Shown: positions 16,082 through 24,949 of the stretch, one piece after another
Layout of the letters: every line of letters begins with the position of its first letter
How positions within the stretch are numbered: the first letter of the stretch is position 1
Source of the DNA: Helicobacteraceae bacterium
Lineage (GTDB): Bacteria > Campylobacterota > Campylobacteria > Campylobacterales > SZUA-545
Length of the DNA stretch: 52,880 nucleotides
Assembly: GCA_031286325.1 (NCBI GenBank)
Contig: JAITUT010000034.1
Span: forward strand, 1 to 52,880
Reading direction: 5' to 3'
Program-made: the position numbers and the translations under genes
The notes under the pieces: model-generated
Told to the model about the DNA's origin: nothing
Seen by the model: only the letters and a program-made list of their open reading frames with translations
Database searches by the model: none

Positions 16082-17352
16082 AAGCGATATTTCTCGCGAA
16101 ACTCGCCGCCAAAAGCGCGTGGAGCAGGCGCGGGACGCTCTTTCTGATCGTATTCGCGATCGCGATCTCCGCCGCCCTTTTGCTCGGCGTCGCGCGAGCG
16201 CGCGCGCAACTCCGCGACGGATTTTCGGGGGCGATTTCGGGAACTGATTTAGTCGTGGGGGCGCAGGGCGGCGACATTCAGTTGGTCTTATACGCGATTT
16301 TTCACATCGGCTCCGCCACGCGAAATATGGGCTGGGAATCGGCGCAAGAGATCGCCAAAACGAGCGGCGTTGCTTGGACGATCCCAATTTCGCTCGGCGA
16401 CTCGCACGCGGGCTATCCTGTGGTGGCGACAGACGCGAACTTTTACGCGCATTACAAATTTCACGGCGATCACGATGTGAAATTCGCCGAGGGGCGCGCG
16501 CCAAACGCGCTCTTTGAAGTCGCGATCGGTAGCGAAGCGGCGAAGCGGCTGGGCTACGCGATCGGCGATCTTGCGGTGTTAAATCACGGCGCGGGTTTGG
16601 CGCAAGCGGCGAAACTTACGGCGCACGACGATATGCCGTTTGCGGTCGTGGGGGTGATCGCGCCGACCGCCACGGCGATCGACAGATCGCTCTTTATCAG
16701 CCTCGAATCTATGGAGGCGATTCATATAAATTGGCGTTTTGGCGCGCCGATGCCGGGTTTCAAAGTGGGCGCGGAGCAAGTTAAAGCAATGAAGCTAACA
16801 CCAAAAAGCATTACCGCGCTGCTTGTCGGCTTGGATCGGCGATCGCAAGTTTTTCATATACAGCGTGAAATCGCCGAAATGGACGAGCCATTGACGGCGG
16901 TAATGCCCGGCGTGGCGTTGGATCAGATTTGGGAAATACTCGCGAATGTGGAGGCGGCGCTTACGACGATTTCGGCGTTTGGCGCGGCGTCCGCGCTTGC
17001 GGGCTTGATCGCGGCGATTTTGGCGGGGCTTAATGAGCGGCGGCGCGAGATCGCGATCTTGCGATCGGCGGGGGCGAGCGCGTTTGATATTTTTACGCTT
17101 CTCGCGTTTGAGGGGATTTTGCTGGTTTTGGGCGGGATTTTTTGCGCCCTCGCGATCGTGTATGCCGCGATCTTGACTTTAGCGCCGTTTTTAGCGGATA
17201 ATTACGGCGTGTTTTTGACTCTCGCGCCGCCGAACGCGGAGGAATTTTTACTTTTGATCTTGATCGCTGGAAGCGGCGTGATCGCTAGTATTTTGCCCGC
17301 GATTCGCGCGTATCGCGCGAGTCTCTCGGACGGATTAAGGATAACGATATGA
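16078..17352 (+). CDS. ABC transporter permease, FtsX/MacB type, of the ZrgA zinc system
   Basis: A 424-residue permease with the four-span layout of the FtsX/LolC/MacB family: one N-terminal span (GTLFLIVFAIAISAALLLGVA), a large periplasmic domain, then three C-terminal spans (ASALAGLIAAILAGL; GILLVLGGIFCALAIVYAAILTL; EFLLLILIAGSGVIASILPAI). The periplasmic domain begins TDLVVGAQGGDIQLVLYAIFHIG, characteristic of the permeases paired with DUF2796/DUF3299. ATGA overlap with the ATPase gene. It is very GATC-rich: about 24 sites in 1275 bases by hand count. Confidence 0.9.
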   Translation: MKAIFLAKLAAKSAWSRRGTLFLIVFAIAISAALLLGVARARAQLRDGFSGAISGTDLVVGAQGGDIQLVLYAIFHIGSATRNMGWESAQEIAKTSGVAWTIPISLGDSHAGYPVVATDANFYAHYKFHGDHDVKFAEGRAPNALFEVAIGSEAAKRLGYAIGDLAVLNHGAGLAQAAKLTAHDDMPFAVVGVIAPTATAIDRSLFISLESMEAIHINWRFGAPMPGFKVGAEQVKAMKLTPKSITALLVGLDRRSQVFHIQREIAEMDEPLTAVMPGVALDQIWEILANVEAALTTISAFGAASALAGLIAAILAGLNERRREIAILRSAGASAFDIFTLLAFEGILLVLGGIFCALAIVYAAILTLAPFLADNYGVFLTLAPPNAEEFLLLILIAGSGVIASILPAIRAYRASLSDGLRITI

Positions 17353-17882
17353 AAAACCTGATTATTTTTGTTTTCGCGGCGGCGGTTATGATCGCCTCGT
17401 CCGCGATCGCGGCGGATTACCGCGAGATAGAATGGGAGGAGCTGATACCAAAGGGTTGGGACCCTACGATAATTTACAAGCGGCTTGGGATCGCGAATAT
17501 TGACGACTACGATCCAAAAGCGTTAAAACTCCTAAAAAGTTTGGAGCGCGAGTGGGCAATGGCGCCGCCGAATGAGGCGATGAGCGGCAAGAGCGTTAAG
17601 ATCGCGGGCTTTATCGCGCCGATTGAGTGGCTTCACGACAAGGAGCTCGGCGAATTTCTGCTGGTGCCGTATTTCGGGGCGTGCATACATTCGCCCGCGC
17701 CGCCCGCAAACCAAATTATTTACATCAAAGCGGAGAAACCGCTTAAAGGCGTGCGCTCAATGGACCTAATTATGGTTTACGGCAAATTAGGTCTTGAAAA
17801 GCGCGTTTCGGGCAGTATGGGTACATCGGGCTACACGATGAAACTTGATAAATTTGAAATTTACAAAGAGCCGAAAAAGTAG
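17349..17882 (+). CDS. DUF3299 periplasmic protein of the ZrgA zinc system
   Basis: A 177-residue exported protein with a signal peptide (MKNLIIFVFAAAVMIASSAIA) and the DUF3299 core: IEWEELIP near the start, KIAGFIAPIEW, and FLLVPYFGACIHSPAPPANQIIY with its conserved Cys and His. DUF3299 proteins are regular companions of DUF2796 and this ABC transporter; the Cys/His stretch is a plausible metal-binding site. It overlaps the permease stop by ATGA and closes the operon. Confidence 0.85.
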   Translation: MKNLIIFVFAAAVMIASSAIAADYREIEWEELIPKGWDPTIIYKRLGIANIDDYDPKALKLLKSLEREWAMAPPNEAMSGKSVKIAGFIAPIEWLHDKELGEFLLVPYFGACIHSPAPPANQIIYIKAEKPLKGVRSMDLIMVYGKLGLEKRVSGSMGTSGYTMKLDKFEIYKEPKK

Positions 17883-17917
17883 CCGCGCTAAATAAAGGCG
17901 TCTTACGATCGCAACGA

Positions 17918-18754
17918 TCAATCCTCTACCCATACATTTATGCCGCGCTGGAGCGCCGAGGCGTAGTCGTTGTCGGTGATTTTAATATACGCCGCAGAGC
18001 TTGGGATCGACGCGCGAAAATCTTTGACAAGCGTCTTGCTCTGCGCGCTTTGGAGCGGGTTTAGCCCCAGATCGTAAAATACCGCATAGACCATCCACGA
18101 TCCGCTCTCTTTTTCTACGTAAATTTTGCTCGCGCCGCGCGGTAATTTGATCCAGTATTCGCCGTAGATATTTTTAATTTTCAGCGGCGAACGTTTGTTA
18201 TTGGACATAGAGAGTAAATACGCGTCGGGAACTGTCGGATTTTTGCTGGAGAGCAAATACTGCCAGCTGTCGTCTTGCTTGGTAATGTCTTCGATCGTTA
18301 CGCCGTATTTGGCGAGCTCTTTTGCGAGCGCGGCGGGATCAATCGCGTGGTTGGATTTGTAGGAGAGCGTCCATTCAAAGAGCGAGTAATCCCAGCTCAT
18401 TTTGCTAATCGGCGTGAATTTGTAACCCAAGCGATCTAAACTCTCGCCGATCGCTTTCAAGAAAAACATTGGATTTTCAGAGGCGCGGAAACTCGCCTGC
18501 AACACGCGGCGATCTTTGTAGAAAATATCCAAAAGCCCGTTTGCTTTCAAATGCTCGGCGATCTTAACGGAGTTTGCTGTGCCCCCCGCCGTCATAAAAT
18601 CTTCGCGGTTTTTGAAAAAGACGTCTAAAAGGCTCCGGTATTGCGAATACTTTTCCGCGTCAACTAGGGCGCGGATTTTGTCGTCTACCGCATCCGCGCT
18701 CATCGCGCCGCAAAGGATCGCGCTAAGTAGTAAAAATTTGAAACAAAATTTCAT
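17918..18754 (-). CDS. Conserved periplasmic protein of unknown function
   Basis: A 278-residue exported protein with a signal peptide (MKFCFKFLLLSAILCGAMSA). The rest is soluble, alpha/beta, without a recognised domain; it has paired motifs YKSNHAIDPAALAKELAKYG and SWQYLLSSKNPTVPDAYLLS. Its start overlaps the stop of the upstream membrane protein gene by ATGA, so the two form an operon and may work together in the envelope. The C-terminus ends in GINVWVED. I know no function. Confidence 0.7.
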   Translation of the reverse strand: MKFCFKFLLLSAILCGAMSADAVDDKIRALVDAEKYSQYRSLLDVFFKNREDFMTAGGTANSVKIAEHLKANGLLDIFYKDRRVLQASFRASENPMFFLKAIGESLDRLGYKFTPISKMSWDYSLFEWTLSYKSNHAIDPAALAKELAKYGVTIEDITKQDDSWQYLLSSKNPTVPDAYLLSMSNNKRSPLKIKNIYGEYWIKLPRGASKIYVEKESGSWMVYAVFYDLGLNPLQSAQSKTLVKDFRASIPSSAAYIKITDNDYASALQRGINVWVED

Positions 18755-19668
18755 TGCGCCGCCGCTTCTTTCGCGCGCGCCGCCGCCGCTTCTTTGGCGC
18801 GGGTTTGCGAGAGCGTGGAAAGTTGCGTTAAAACGCCGCTTCTAAAGCGGATTCGCTGAGTTAATTCCGATCGTGGCTCAATTACCTGATCGCCCAAAAC
18901 CAGCTTAAACTTGCCGTGTCCGAAGAGCATTTCAACAGGTTGCGTAGGATCAAGGTCTATCCTGCGCGCGGTTGTAATGTTGTTGCGGCGATCAGTACCC
19001 AGATAATCAATGCCGATCCAAAGTTCGCGCTCAGGGATAATGTAAAACTGCGGTTTATTGGGGTCTGGCGCGCTTACTACGACTTGCGCCGTGTCGTTCA
19101 AATCAGCCTCCGCCGCCAGAGCCGCCGCCTCTACTGAAATGTTCTCCTCGCTTGCGTTCGCCTCAATCGCCGCTTGCTCAATCGCGATCTGCGCCGATAA
19201 GGCTTCGTTCTCTTTGCGCGTGTTAATCACATTTTGCGCCGCCGAAACGATGTCGCCCGCAACTTTTTTCGCCGCCTCTTTGGGGGTGGTATCCGAAAAG
19301 ATCGCGATCTCGCCGAAATCGCCGTTGATAAGTTTCCAGCCCAAAAAGCCGATGCTGCCTACGATCGCCAGCACAATGAGCGTGATAAACAATCCGGCGA
19401 AACTCTTTTCGCGCTTCGCTACGACAAAAACTTCGTCTTTCGCGGTATGTTGCTGCGGGAAAGATTGCTCAAATTCTGAGATCGCGTCCGAGAGATCAAC
19501 GCCGTATTCGCGCTCTAAAATCTTGAAGAATCCCAGCCCTTTAGCGCGGCTAAACGAGTCGTATTTCCTTGAGAAAAGCGCCTCCAGCTCCGAGACGGAG
19601 ATGCGGGTGCGCTTGTTCATTTCATCAATGTCCTCGTTCCTGAGGCTGTCAAAAGCGTCCATTTGCAA
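18751..19668 (-). CDS. Single-span membrane protein with RodZ-like layout
   Basis: A 305-residue protein: a cytoplasmic N-terminal helical domain (RTRISVSELEALFSRKYDSF, possibly helix-turn-helix-like), one membrane span near residue 90 (FAGLFITLIVLAIVGSIGFLGW), an Ala/Glu-rich probable coiled coil (ENEALSAQIAIEQAAIEANA), and a periplasmic beta domain (QFYIIPERELWIGIDYLG). It ends in an AKEAAAARAKEAAAQ repeat. The order cytoplasmic domain, span, linker, beta domain resembles the cell-shape protein RodZ, but no sequence signature proves it. First gene of a two-gene operon. Confidence 0.6.
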   Translation of the reverse strand: MQMDAFDSLRNEDIDEMNKRTRISVSELEALFSRKYDSFSRAKGLGFFKILEREYGVDLSDAISEFEQSFPQQHTAKDEVFVVAKREKSFAGLFITLIVLAIVGSIGFLGWKLINGDFGEIAIFSDTTPKEAAKKVAGDIVSAAQNVINTRKENEALSAQIAIEQAAIEANASEENISVEAAALAAEADLNDTAQVVVSAPDPNKPQFYIIPERELWIGIDYLGTDRRNNITTARRIDLDPTQPVEMLFGHGKFKLVLGDQVIEPRSELTQRIRFRSGVLTQLSTLSQTRAKEAAAARAKEAAAQ

Positions 19669-19731
19669 ACCTTTGTGATTGCTTTTTTGACAGCTATATT
19701 ACCAAAACTTACTGCAAAGAAAAATGAGGAA

Positions 19732-19748
19732 ATGACAGAGGGGGGAAT
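19732..19748. repeat. att-like direct repeat, distal copy (tRNA-Met 3' end duplicate)
   Basis: ATGACAGAGGGGGGAAT is identical to 19901-19917, which covers the 3' end of tRNA-Met. Duplication of a tRNA 3' end is the mark left by tyrosine-integrase elements, this copy being the far attachment site. Confidence 0.7.
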
Positions 19749-19847
19749 TTAAAGACGATATTTTATGCGGTAGGCAGTCTCGTTATTCTCCATTTTACGC
19801 TTATACACCCCAGCAACGCTGGTTTTGACAAGGTTTGCAGCGTTCAT
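19749..19847 (-). pseudogene. Truncated integrase N-terminus (32 codons)
   Basis: A 32-codon frame starting MNAANLVKTSVAGVYKRK and ending TAYRIKYRL then TAA, immediately before the distal att-like repeat. The pattern G-V-Y-K-R...A-Y-x-I-x-Y resembles the arm-binding start of tyrosine integrases, which normally continue for some 350 more residues. It begins about 55 bases past the tRNA-Met 3' end in the tRNA's direction, the usual place for an island integrase. Two tandem 11-base repeats (TTTATACCGCT, TTTATACCGCC) lie at 19851-19872 in front of its start. I read it as a remnant of an excised or deleted element. Confidence 0.5.
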
Positions 19848-19900
19848 TGGTTTATACCGCTTTTATACCGCCAGAAAAGGGTGAGATATACCAACGAAGT

Positions 19901-19917
19901 ATGACAGAGGGGGGAAT
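19901..19917. repeat. att-like direct repeat, tRNA-proximal copy
   Basis: ATGACAGAGGGGGGAAT, overlapping the acceptor and T-arm end of tRNA-Met; the identical copy lies 169 bases away at 19732-19748. Confidence 0.7.
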
Positions 19918-19975
19918 CGAACCCCCGACCTTAGGGTTATGAATCCTACGCTCTCACCGGCTGAGCTACTCTGCC
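19902..19975 (-). tRNA. tRNA-Met (CAT anticodon)
   Basis: The minus strand folds as a 74-nt tRNA: acceptor GGCAGAG/CTCTGTC with discriminator A, D arm GCTCAG...GAGAGC, anticodon loop TTCATAA (CAT at 19939-19941), T arm GGGGG-TTCGATT-CCCCC. The first pair is G-C, so this is not the initiator; elongator Met is likely, although an Ile2 tRNA (lysidine-modified CAT) cannot be excluded by eye. The last anticodon-stem pair is an A-C mismatch. CCA is not encoded. The 3' end is duplicated at 19732-19748. The AT-rich stretch 19976-20172 holds only the oadG leader. Confidence 0.93.
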
Positions 19976-20172
19976 TCATAAACTTGGGCGCTCTCGCGTT
20001 AAACACAAAATATCCTGCGTATGGGGTGCGTCATTATCACAAAAACGAGGGTGGATTATAGCGAAAGTTTATTAAGCGCGATTTTTTGCGCTGGGTTTTG
20101 CAAATTAGCGCGACAAGCGCAAAGAATTATTATGGTAAATTTTGCCAATCCAAAACAAAGGAGCCTAACCTA

Positions 20173-20406
20173 ATGGATGTGATTTGGAGCGCGACTAAGG
20201 TAATGATCGTTGGTATGACCACGGTCTTTGTCTTTTTGACATTTATGATCCTGTTTTTGAAAGCGCAAGGCGCGGTTTTGACGCGGTATTTTCCGCAGAA
20301 ACCCGCGGCGGCGTCGGCGGGAGCGAAAGGCAAGTTGCAAGGCGATTCCTTGCAAAAGGTGATTTTGGCGGCGATCGCCGAATATAAGAAAAGAAGGAGC
20401 GCGTAA
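20173..20406 (+). CDS. oadG: Oxaloacetate decarboxylase Na+ pump, gamma subunit
   Basis: A 77-residue small membrane protein: one N-terminal span (VMIVGMTTVFVFLTFMILFL) and a charged, Ala/Lys-rich cytoplasmic tail ending EYKKRRSA. This is the OadG layout; the subunit anchors the alpha subunit to the OadB pump. The start at 20173 has AAAGGAG about 9 bases upstream; a longer frame from 20086 lacks a ribosome-binding site. Its stop overlaps the next start (TAATG). First gene of oadGAB. Confidence 0.9.
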   Translation: MDVIWSATKVMIVGMTTVFVFLTFMILFLKAQGAVLTRYFPQKPAAASAGAKGKLQGDSLQKVILAAIAEYKKRRSA

Positions 20407-22244
20407 TGGCAACCAAGAAAAAAATCATTCAAGTAATGGACACGACATACAGAGACGGTTTCCAATCTGTATTCGGCGCGCGGGTCTTTATGAAAGACTT
20501 TATGCCCACGATTGAGAGCGCGATCGCGGCGGGCATCAAGCACTTTGAGATGGGCGGCGGGGCGAGATTCCAATCGCTCTTTTTTTACCTCAACGAAAAC
20601 GCCTTTGAAATGATGGACAAATTCCGCGAAGTCGCGGGCAAAGACGCGATCTTGCAGACTCTTTCGCGCGGCGTGAATTACATTGGGCTTGACACGGGCT
20701 CAAAAGAGATTCTTAATCTCCACGCGCAACTCTTCAAAAAGCACGGCATCACCACGATCCGCAACTTTGACGCCCTAAACGACGCGCGCAATTTGCAGTA
20801 TTCCGCGAAAGCGATCAAAGACGCGGGGCTTAACCACGAGCTAACGGTTACCGTTATGGATTTGCCGCCGGGTTGTACTGGAGCGCACGACGCGGCGTTT
20901 TACGAAAAGACGCTGAAAAGCTTCTTAAACGCCGGAATCCCGCACGATTCGCTTGTATTCAAAGACGCGAGCGGCACGGCGAACCCGCGCAAAGTCTATG
21001 AGACGATCGCGATGGCTAGAAAACTGCTAGGCAAAGATATGCACATTCGCTACCACACCCACGAAACGGCTGGTATCGGTTTGGCTTGTTATTTGGCGGC
21101 GATCGAGGCGGGCGCGGACGGTGTCGATTTAGATCGCGAGCCCGTCAGCGGTGGTACGGCGCATACGGACGTGCTTGTAATGGCGCACGCCTTGCGCGGC
21201 AGCGAGTTCGCGCTGGGCAACCATTTGGGCGAGGAGCTAAAACTTGACAAAGTTTTGGAGAGCGAAAACGTCTTGAAAGAGGCGCTTAAAGACTACTTTA
21301 TCCCGCCCGAAGCGACGCAAGTTTCGGCGATCATTCAATACTCGCCGATGCCGGGCGGCGCATTGACGGCAAACACGCAAATGATGCGCGATAATAATTG
21401 CCTAGATAAATTCCCGGCTGTGATCGCGGAGATGCGCGAAGTCGTTGAAAAGGGCGGCTTCGGCACGAGCGTAACGCCCGTTTCGCAATTTTACTTCCAG
21501 CAGGCGTTTAACAATGTGATGTTCGGCAAGTGGAAAAAGATCGCGGACGGCTACGGCAGAATGGTGCTGGGCTACTTCGGTAAAACGCCCGTTGCGCCAG
21601 ATGAGGAAATTGTGCAACTCGCTTCACAGCAGCTAAAACTCCAGCCCACCACCGAAAACGCGATGGAGATCGCCGATCGCGATGAGAAAAAATCGTCGAA
21701 GTGGGCGCGCGAGCAACTCGCCGAGAATAAAATTGAAATTACCGACGAAAACATTTTCATCGTCCTTTCGTGCGGCGACAAAGGGATTAAGTTCTTAAAA
21801 GGCGAAATGAAAGGCAGCGTGCGCCTTAAAAGCGATGTTCCCGCGGCAAAAGCCGCGGGCGGCATAGAGGAATTTACGATCTCTGTTGAGGGTCAAACAT
21901 ATTTCGTGAAAGTCGCGGAGGGCAAGATCGCGGAGATGGCAAGCGCGGGTGTCGCTCCCGCCCAGCCAGCTCCGACTCAAGTGGCTACTCCAGCGTCTCC
22001 CGCTACCGCTGTGGCGGTCGGCGGCAACCAGCGCGCGATCAAAGCGCCTATGCCGGGATCGGTTACGAAAATCCTGAAAAACGCGGGCGAAAGCGTGAAA
22101 AACGGCGAAGCGGTTTTGGTGATTGAGGCGATGAAAATGGAGAACGAAATTTTCGCGGACGCGGACGGCGTAATCGCTAGCGTAGCGGTCGCGGTAGGCG
22201 CCAAAGTGCAGGCGGGCGATACTTTGCTCGTCATTGCGGCGTAA
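20406..22244 (+). CDS. oadA: Oxaloacetate decarboxylase/pyruvate carboxylase-type alpha subunit with biotin domain
   Basis: A 612-residue biotin carboxyltransferase. The TIM-barrel domain has MDTTYRDGFQSVFG, FDALNDARNL, the likely carbamylated lysine in VFKDASGT, and the metal pair HTH in RYHTHETAG. A conserved mid-domain (YSPMPGGALTANTQMMRD...GTSVTPVSQFYFQQAFNNVM) follows, then an Ala/Pro linker and a C-terminal biotinyl domain with EAMKMEN (Lys577). It moves carboxyl from oxaloacetate or a similar acid to biotin; OadB then decarboxylates it with Na+ export. The DTTYRDGFQS start differs from DVVLRDAHQS of classical OadA, which I take as the Campylobacterota type. Confidence 0.9.
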   Translation: MATKKKIIQVMDTTYRDGFQSVFGARVFMKDFMPTIESAIAAGIKHFEMGGGARFQSLFFYLNENAFEMMDKFREVAGKDAILQTLSRGVNYIGLDTGSKEILNLHAQLFKKHGITTIRNFDALNDARNLQYSAKAIKDAGLNHELTVTVMDLPPGCTGAHDAAFYEKTLKSFLNAGIPHDSLVFKDASGTANPRKVYETIAMARKLLGKDMHIRYHTHETAGIGLACYLAAIEAGADGVDLDREPVSGGTAHTDVLVMAHALRGSEFALGNHLGEELKLDKVLESENVLKEALKDYFIPPEATQVSAIIQYSPMPGGALTANTQMMRDNNCLDKFPAVIAEMREVVEKGGFGTSVTPVSQFYFQQAFNNVMFGKWKKIADGYGRMVLGYFGKTPVAPDEEIVQLASQQLKLQPTTENAMEIADRDEKKSSKWAREQLAENKIEITDENIFIVLSCGDKGIKFLKGEMKGSVRLKSDVPAAKAAGGIEEFTISVEGQTYFVKVAEGKIAEMASAGVAPAQPAPTQVATPASPATAVAVGGNQRAIKAPMPGSVTKILKNAGESVKNGEAVLVIEAMKMENEIFADADGVIASVAVAVGAKVQAGDTLLVIAA

Positions 22245-22253
22245 GGATTGCCT

Positions 22254-23603
22254 ATGAAAAAGCTTTTTTTAGCGCTGGTTTTACCGTTATTTTTGGGATG
22301 CGCTATCGCACTTGCGGACGACGCCGAAAGCGATACGCGAGTCTTCACGGAGGATAACGGGGCGCACTTGGAGGATACGGGTAAGTCAATTGCCGAAATG
22401 TTCGGCGGGCTTATTCATAGCACGGGCGTATACGCGTTAATCAACCCCAAGCCCAAAGAGGCAAAAGCGGAGTCCGCTATGGCGCTTCCAAAGGCGGAAA
22501 AAGAGTATAGCCCTTTCCTTGACGGACCAGGGCGCGTCATAATGTTTATCCTCTGTTTTATCCTCTTCTATCTGGCAATAGCCAAGCAATACGAGCCGCT
22601 TCTATTGTTGCCAATCGCGTTTGGCGGCTTTCTGGCGAATGTGCCTATAGCCGATATTGCAGGACCAGACGGACTGCTAGGCGTCTTATACTCTATGGGT
22701 ATAGAGACGGGGCTATTCCCGCTCCTTATCTTTATGGGCGTGGGGGCTATGACAGATTTCGGACCCCTGCTCGCCAATCCCAAAATGGCGATACTAGGCG
22801 GCGCGGCGCAATTTGGCATATTCGGCACGCTTGTATTGGCGGTTGCGCTAGCTAAGACGGGGCTCTTTGACTTTAGCTTGCAAGACGCGGCGGCTATTAG
22901 TATCATCGGCGGCGCGGATGGACCTACCTCTATCTATGTGGCGCGCCACCTCGCCCCAGACTTACTCGGCGCTATCGCCGTCGCGGCGTATTCATATATG
23001 GCGCTTGTTCCGCTTATCCAGCCGCCTATTATGAGAGCGCTGACCACGGAGGAGGAGCGCAAGATCAAGATGTCGCAACTGCGCGAAGTGAGCAAGGTGG
23101 AGAAGATATTGTTCCCTGTTTCGCTTGTAACGCTCTGCGCCCTTGTTCTGCCCGACGCGGCTCCGCTTATCGGCGCGCTTTGTTTCGGCAACCTCGCTCG
23201 CGAATGCGGCGTGGTAGAGCGTATCAACGATACCCTGCAAAACTCGCTTATCAATATCGTTACGATATTCTTGGGATTATCGGTCGGCTCAAAACTAGCC
23301 GCGGATAAGTTCTTAGTGCCTGAGACGCTCGGCATCGTGGTCTTGGGGCTAATAGCTTTCTCTTTCGGCACCGCCGCAGGGGTGATAATGGCGAAGACAA
23401 TGAACAAGTTCAGCAAAGACCCGATAAATCCGCTTATCGGCTCCGCGGGCGTCTCCGCCGTGCCTATGGCGGCTAGGGTTTCGCAAAAAGAGGCTCAAAA
23501 GGCGAATCCTCACAACTTCGTTCTAATGCACGCTATGGGACCAAATGTTTCAGGCGTGATCGGATCGGCAGTAGCGGCTGGTGTGTTGTTGTCTTTATTT
23601 TAA
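22254..23603 (+). CDS. oadB: Oxaloacetate decarboxylase Na+ pump, beta subunit
   Basis: An integral membrane protein of 449 residues. It starts [14 protein letters not shown] at 22254, six bases into a slightly longer TTG-started frame; AAGGA lies 7 bases before the ATG. Many spans plus hallmark stretches: [60 protein letters not shown] (with the Asp implicated in Na+ binding), and [20 protein letters not shown]. It couples carboxybiotin decarboxylation to sodium export. A signal-like, poorly conserved N-terminal 70 residues precedes the pump core. Confidence 0.93.
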   Translation: MKKLFLALVLPLFLGCAIALADDAESDTRVFTEDNGAHLEDTGKSIAEMFGGLIHSTGVYALINPKPKEAKAESAMALPKAEKEYSPFLDGPGRVIMFILCFILFYLAIAKQYEPLLLLPIAFGGFLANVPIADIAGPDGLLGVLYSMGIETGLFPLLIFMGVGAMTDFGPLLANPKMAILGGAAQFGIFGTLVLAVALAKTGLFDFSLQDAAAISIIGGADGPTSIYVARHLAPDLLGAIAVAAYSYMALVPLIQPPIMRALTTEEERKIKMSQLREVSKVEKILFPVSLVTLCALVLPDAAPLIGALCFGNLARECGVVERINDTLQNSLINIVTIFLGLSVGSKLAADKFLVPETLGIVVLGLIAFSFGTAAGVIMAKTMNKFSKDPINPLIGSAGVSAVPMAARVSQKEAQKANPHNFVLMHAMGPNVSGVIGSAVAAGVLLSLF

Positions 23604-23609
23604 CTTCGC

Positions 23610-23630
23610 GGACGGGCAAAACGCCCGTCC
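23610..23630 (+). terminator. Hairpin after oadB
   Basis: GGACGGGC-AAAAC-GCCCGTCC, an 8-bp GC-rich stem starting six bases after the oadB stop and followed by TT only. Its shape and position fit a terminator or mRNA 3' stabiliser. The rest of 23631-23831 shows nothing else clear. Confidence 0.5.
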
Positions 23631-23831
23631 TTGCGATCAAAGGCGTTGCTTTGGGAAACCCAAGAAGTTTGCCGTCGCGTTTCGCGCGGCAAAATTTGTT
23701 CGCCGTAACTTTCGTTCCGTCTTTCACGAGATCAAGATCGCGGCGGGAATAAGCAACGGGAACAACGGGCTTTTTCAGGCAAACAAAACGTATCGCTTCG
23801 CGCGATCGAAACTCTTACTAAAAAGGCGTTT

Positions 23832-24416
23832 ATGTTACGCAAATTTATAGTTTTAGGATTATTTCTATCAACCCTCGCGGCGGAAACTCTAATCCTCCGC
23901 AACGAAATCGTGATCGACAAAGCGGCTGATAAGATCGCCGAAATGACCTCCGAATTGGAGGCGAAAACAGGCGTGAAAGTCTATCTATCGGCGATCCAAA
24001 AGCTAGACGCGGCTGAGACTTTGGGCGCTTTTCACAGCAAGATTGAGGAGAATCTGACCGCGCCTTATGTCCTCGTTTCTTTCAGCGCGGGCGATCAAAA
24101 GATCAAGTGTACGCGATCGGCGGATTTGGCGAAAATTATTGATTGCGACGACGCGGTTGACGACTACATTTTGCCGATCATCACCGAATATCGTAAAGAC
24201 ATTTCCAAGCAAACGCAATACAGCGCGGGGCTTCTAAACGGGATCGCGCATATTTGCGACACAATCGCGGCGGCGAAAGGCGTTCAATTGCTGAGCTCAA
24301 TCGGCAGCGAGAGCAAAAATTTCTACAATGGGCTCGTAACAATCGTTTTGATTATGGCGGCGCTCACAATTTTCGCGCTTTTCTGGGCGCGCAATAGAGA
24401 CAAAGGCGGCAAATGA
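23832..24416 (+). CDS. TPM-domain-like exported membrane protein
   Basis: A 194-residue protein with a signal peptide (MLRKFIVLGLFLSTLAAE), an alpha/beta periplasmic domain (IAEMTSELEAKTGVKVYLSAI...APYVLVSFSAGDQKIKC) reminiscent of the TPM fold, and a C-terminal membrane anchor (GLVTIVLIMAALTIFALFWARN). It overlaps the FixH-like gene by ATGA, so a role in cbb3-type cytochrome oxidase assembly is suggested by context only. Confidence 0.65.
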   Translation: MLRKFIVLGLFLSTLAAETLILRNEIVIDKAADKIAEMTSELEAKTGVKVYLSAIQKLDAAETLGAFHSKIEENLTAPYVLVSFSAGDQKIKCTRSADLAKIIDCDDAVDDYILPIITEYRKDISKQTQYSAGLLNGIAHICDTIAAAKGVQLLSSIGSESKNFYNGLVTIVLIMAALTIFALFWARNRDKGGK

Positions 24417-24949
24417 AAAAGCATTGGGCACCATTCGCGATTTGGGCGGCGTTTATATTTATAGTTTCGGCGCTCCTCTCTATGATCGCGATTTCGTTTA
24501 ACTTCAATCCGGCGCAACCTGAAAACCGCTTTATGAGCGGTTATCACGATGTAGATAAAAATTTCAACAAGATCGCCCAGAGCCAAGCGGAGTTTTTCGC
24601 GCGTTACAACGCCGGCTTTAAATACGAGCCGAAGTCCGCCGCCTCAATCGGCGTGGAGGATATGCGCGGACAACTTGTGATCTACGATCACGCCTTTGAA
24701 GTCGGCGCAAATTCGCTTGACGTGTGGCTGCGCGGCCCGGACGGCGCGGTTGTGGATAATGCGGCGGCGAGCCTATTTGTAAGCCGCGTGGACACGAACG
24801 AATTTGATCAAACTTCGCAGGGCCTCTTTGAAAACGGCGCGTATAGATTCGCCTTTGAAATCAAGGCGCCAGGTCGCTACAAGATCACCGCGCTGATTGA
24901 GACGGGCGATCAGAAAGGCTTTTTAGAAAAAGTCGTCTATGCCAAATAA
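24413..24949 (+). CDS. FixH-like cytochrome oxidase maturation protein
   Basis: A 178-residue protein with one N-terminal span (FAIWAAFIFIVSALLSMIAISF), then the FixH-like NRFMSGYHDVDKNFNKIAQSQAEFFARYNA and a beta-rich periplasmic domain. FixH helps mature cbb3 oxidase, together with the CcoI copper pump encoded further down this strand. The weak conservation typical of FixH leaves some doubt. It overlaps addB by 11 bases. Confidence 0.7.
   Translation: MKKHWAPFAIWAAFIFIVSALLSMIAISFNFNPAQPENRFMSGYHDVDKNFNKIAQSQAEFFARYNAGFKYEPKSAASIGVEDMRGQLVIYDHAFEVGANSLDVWLRGPDGAVVDNAAASLFVSRVDTNEFDQTSQGLFENGAYRFAFEIKAPGRYKITALIETGDQKGFLEKVVYAK

Noticed and set aside
22568-23416. Minus-strand frames opposite oadB
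   Set aside because: Complement of a strongly conserved membrane protein; no initiation sites.
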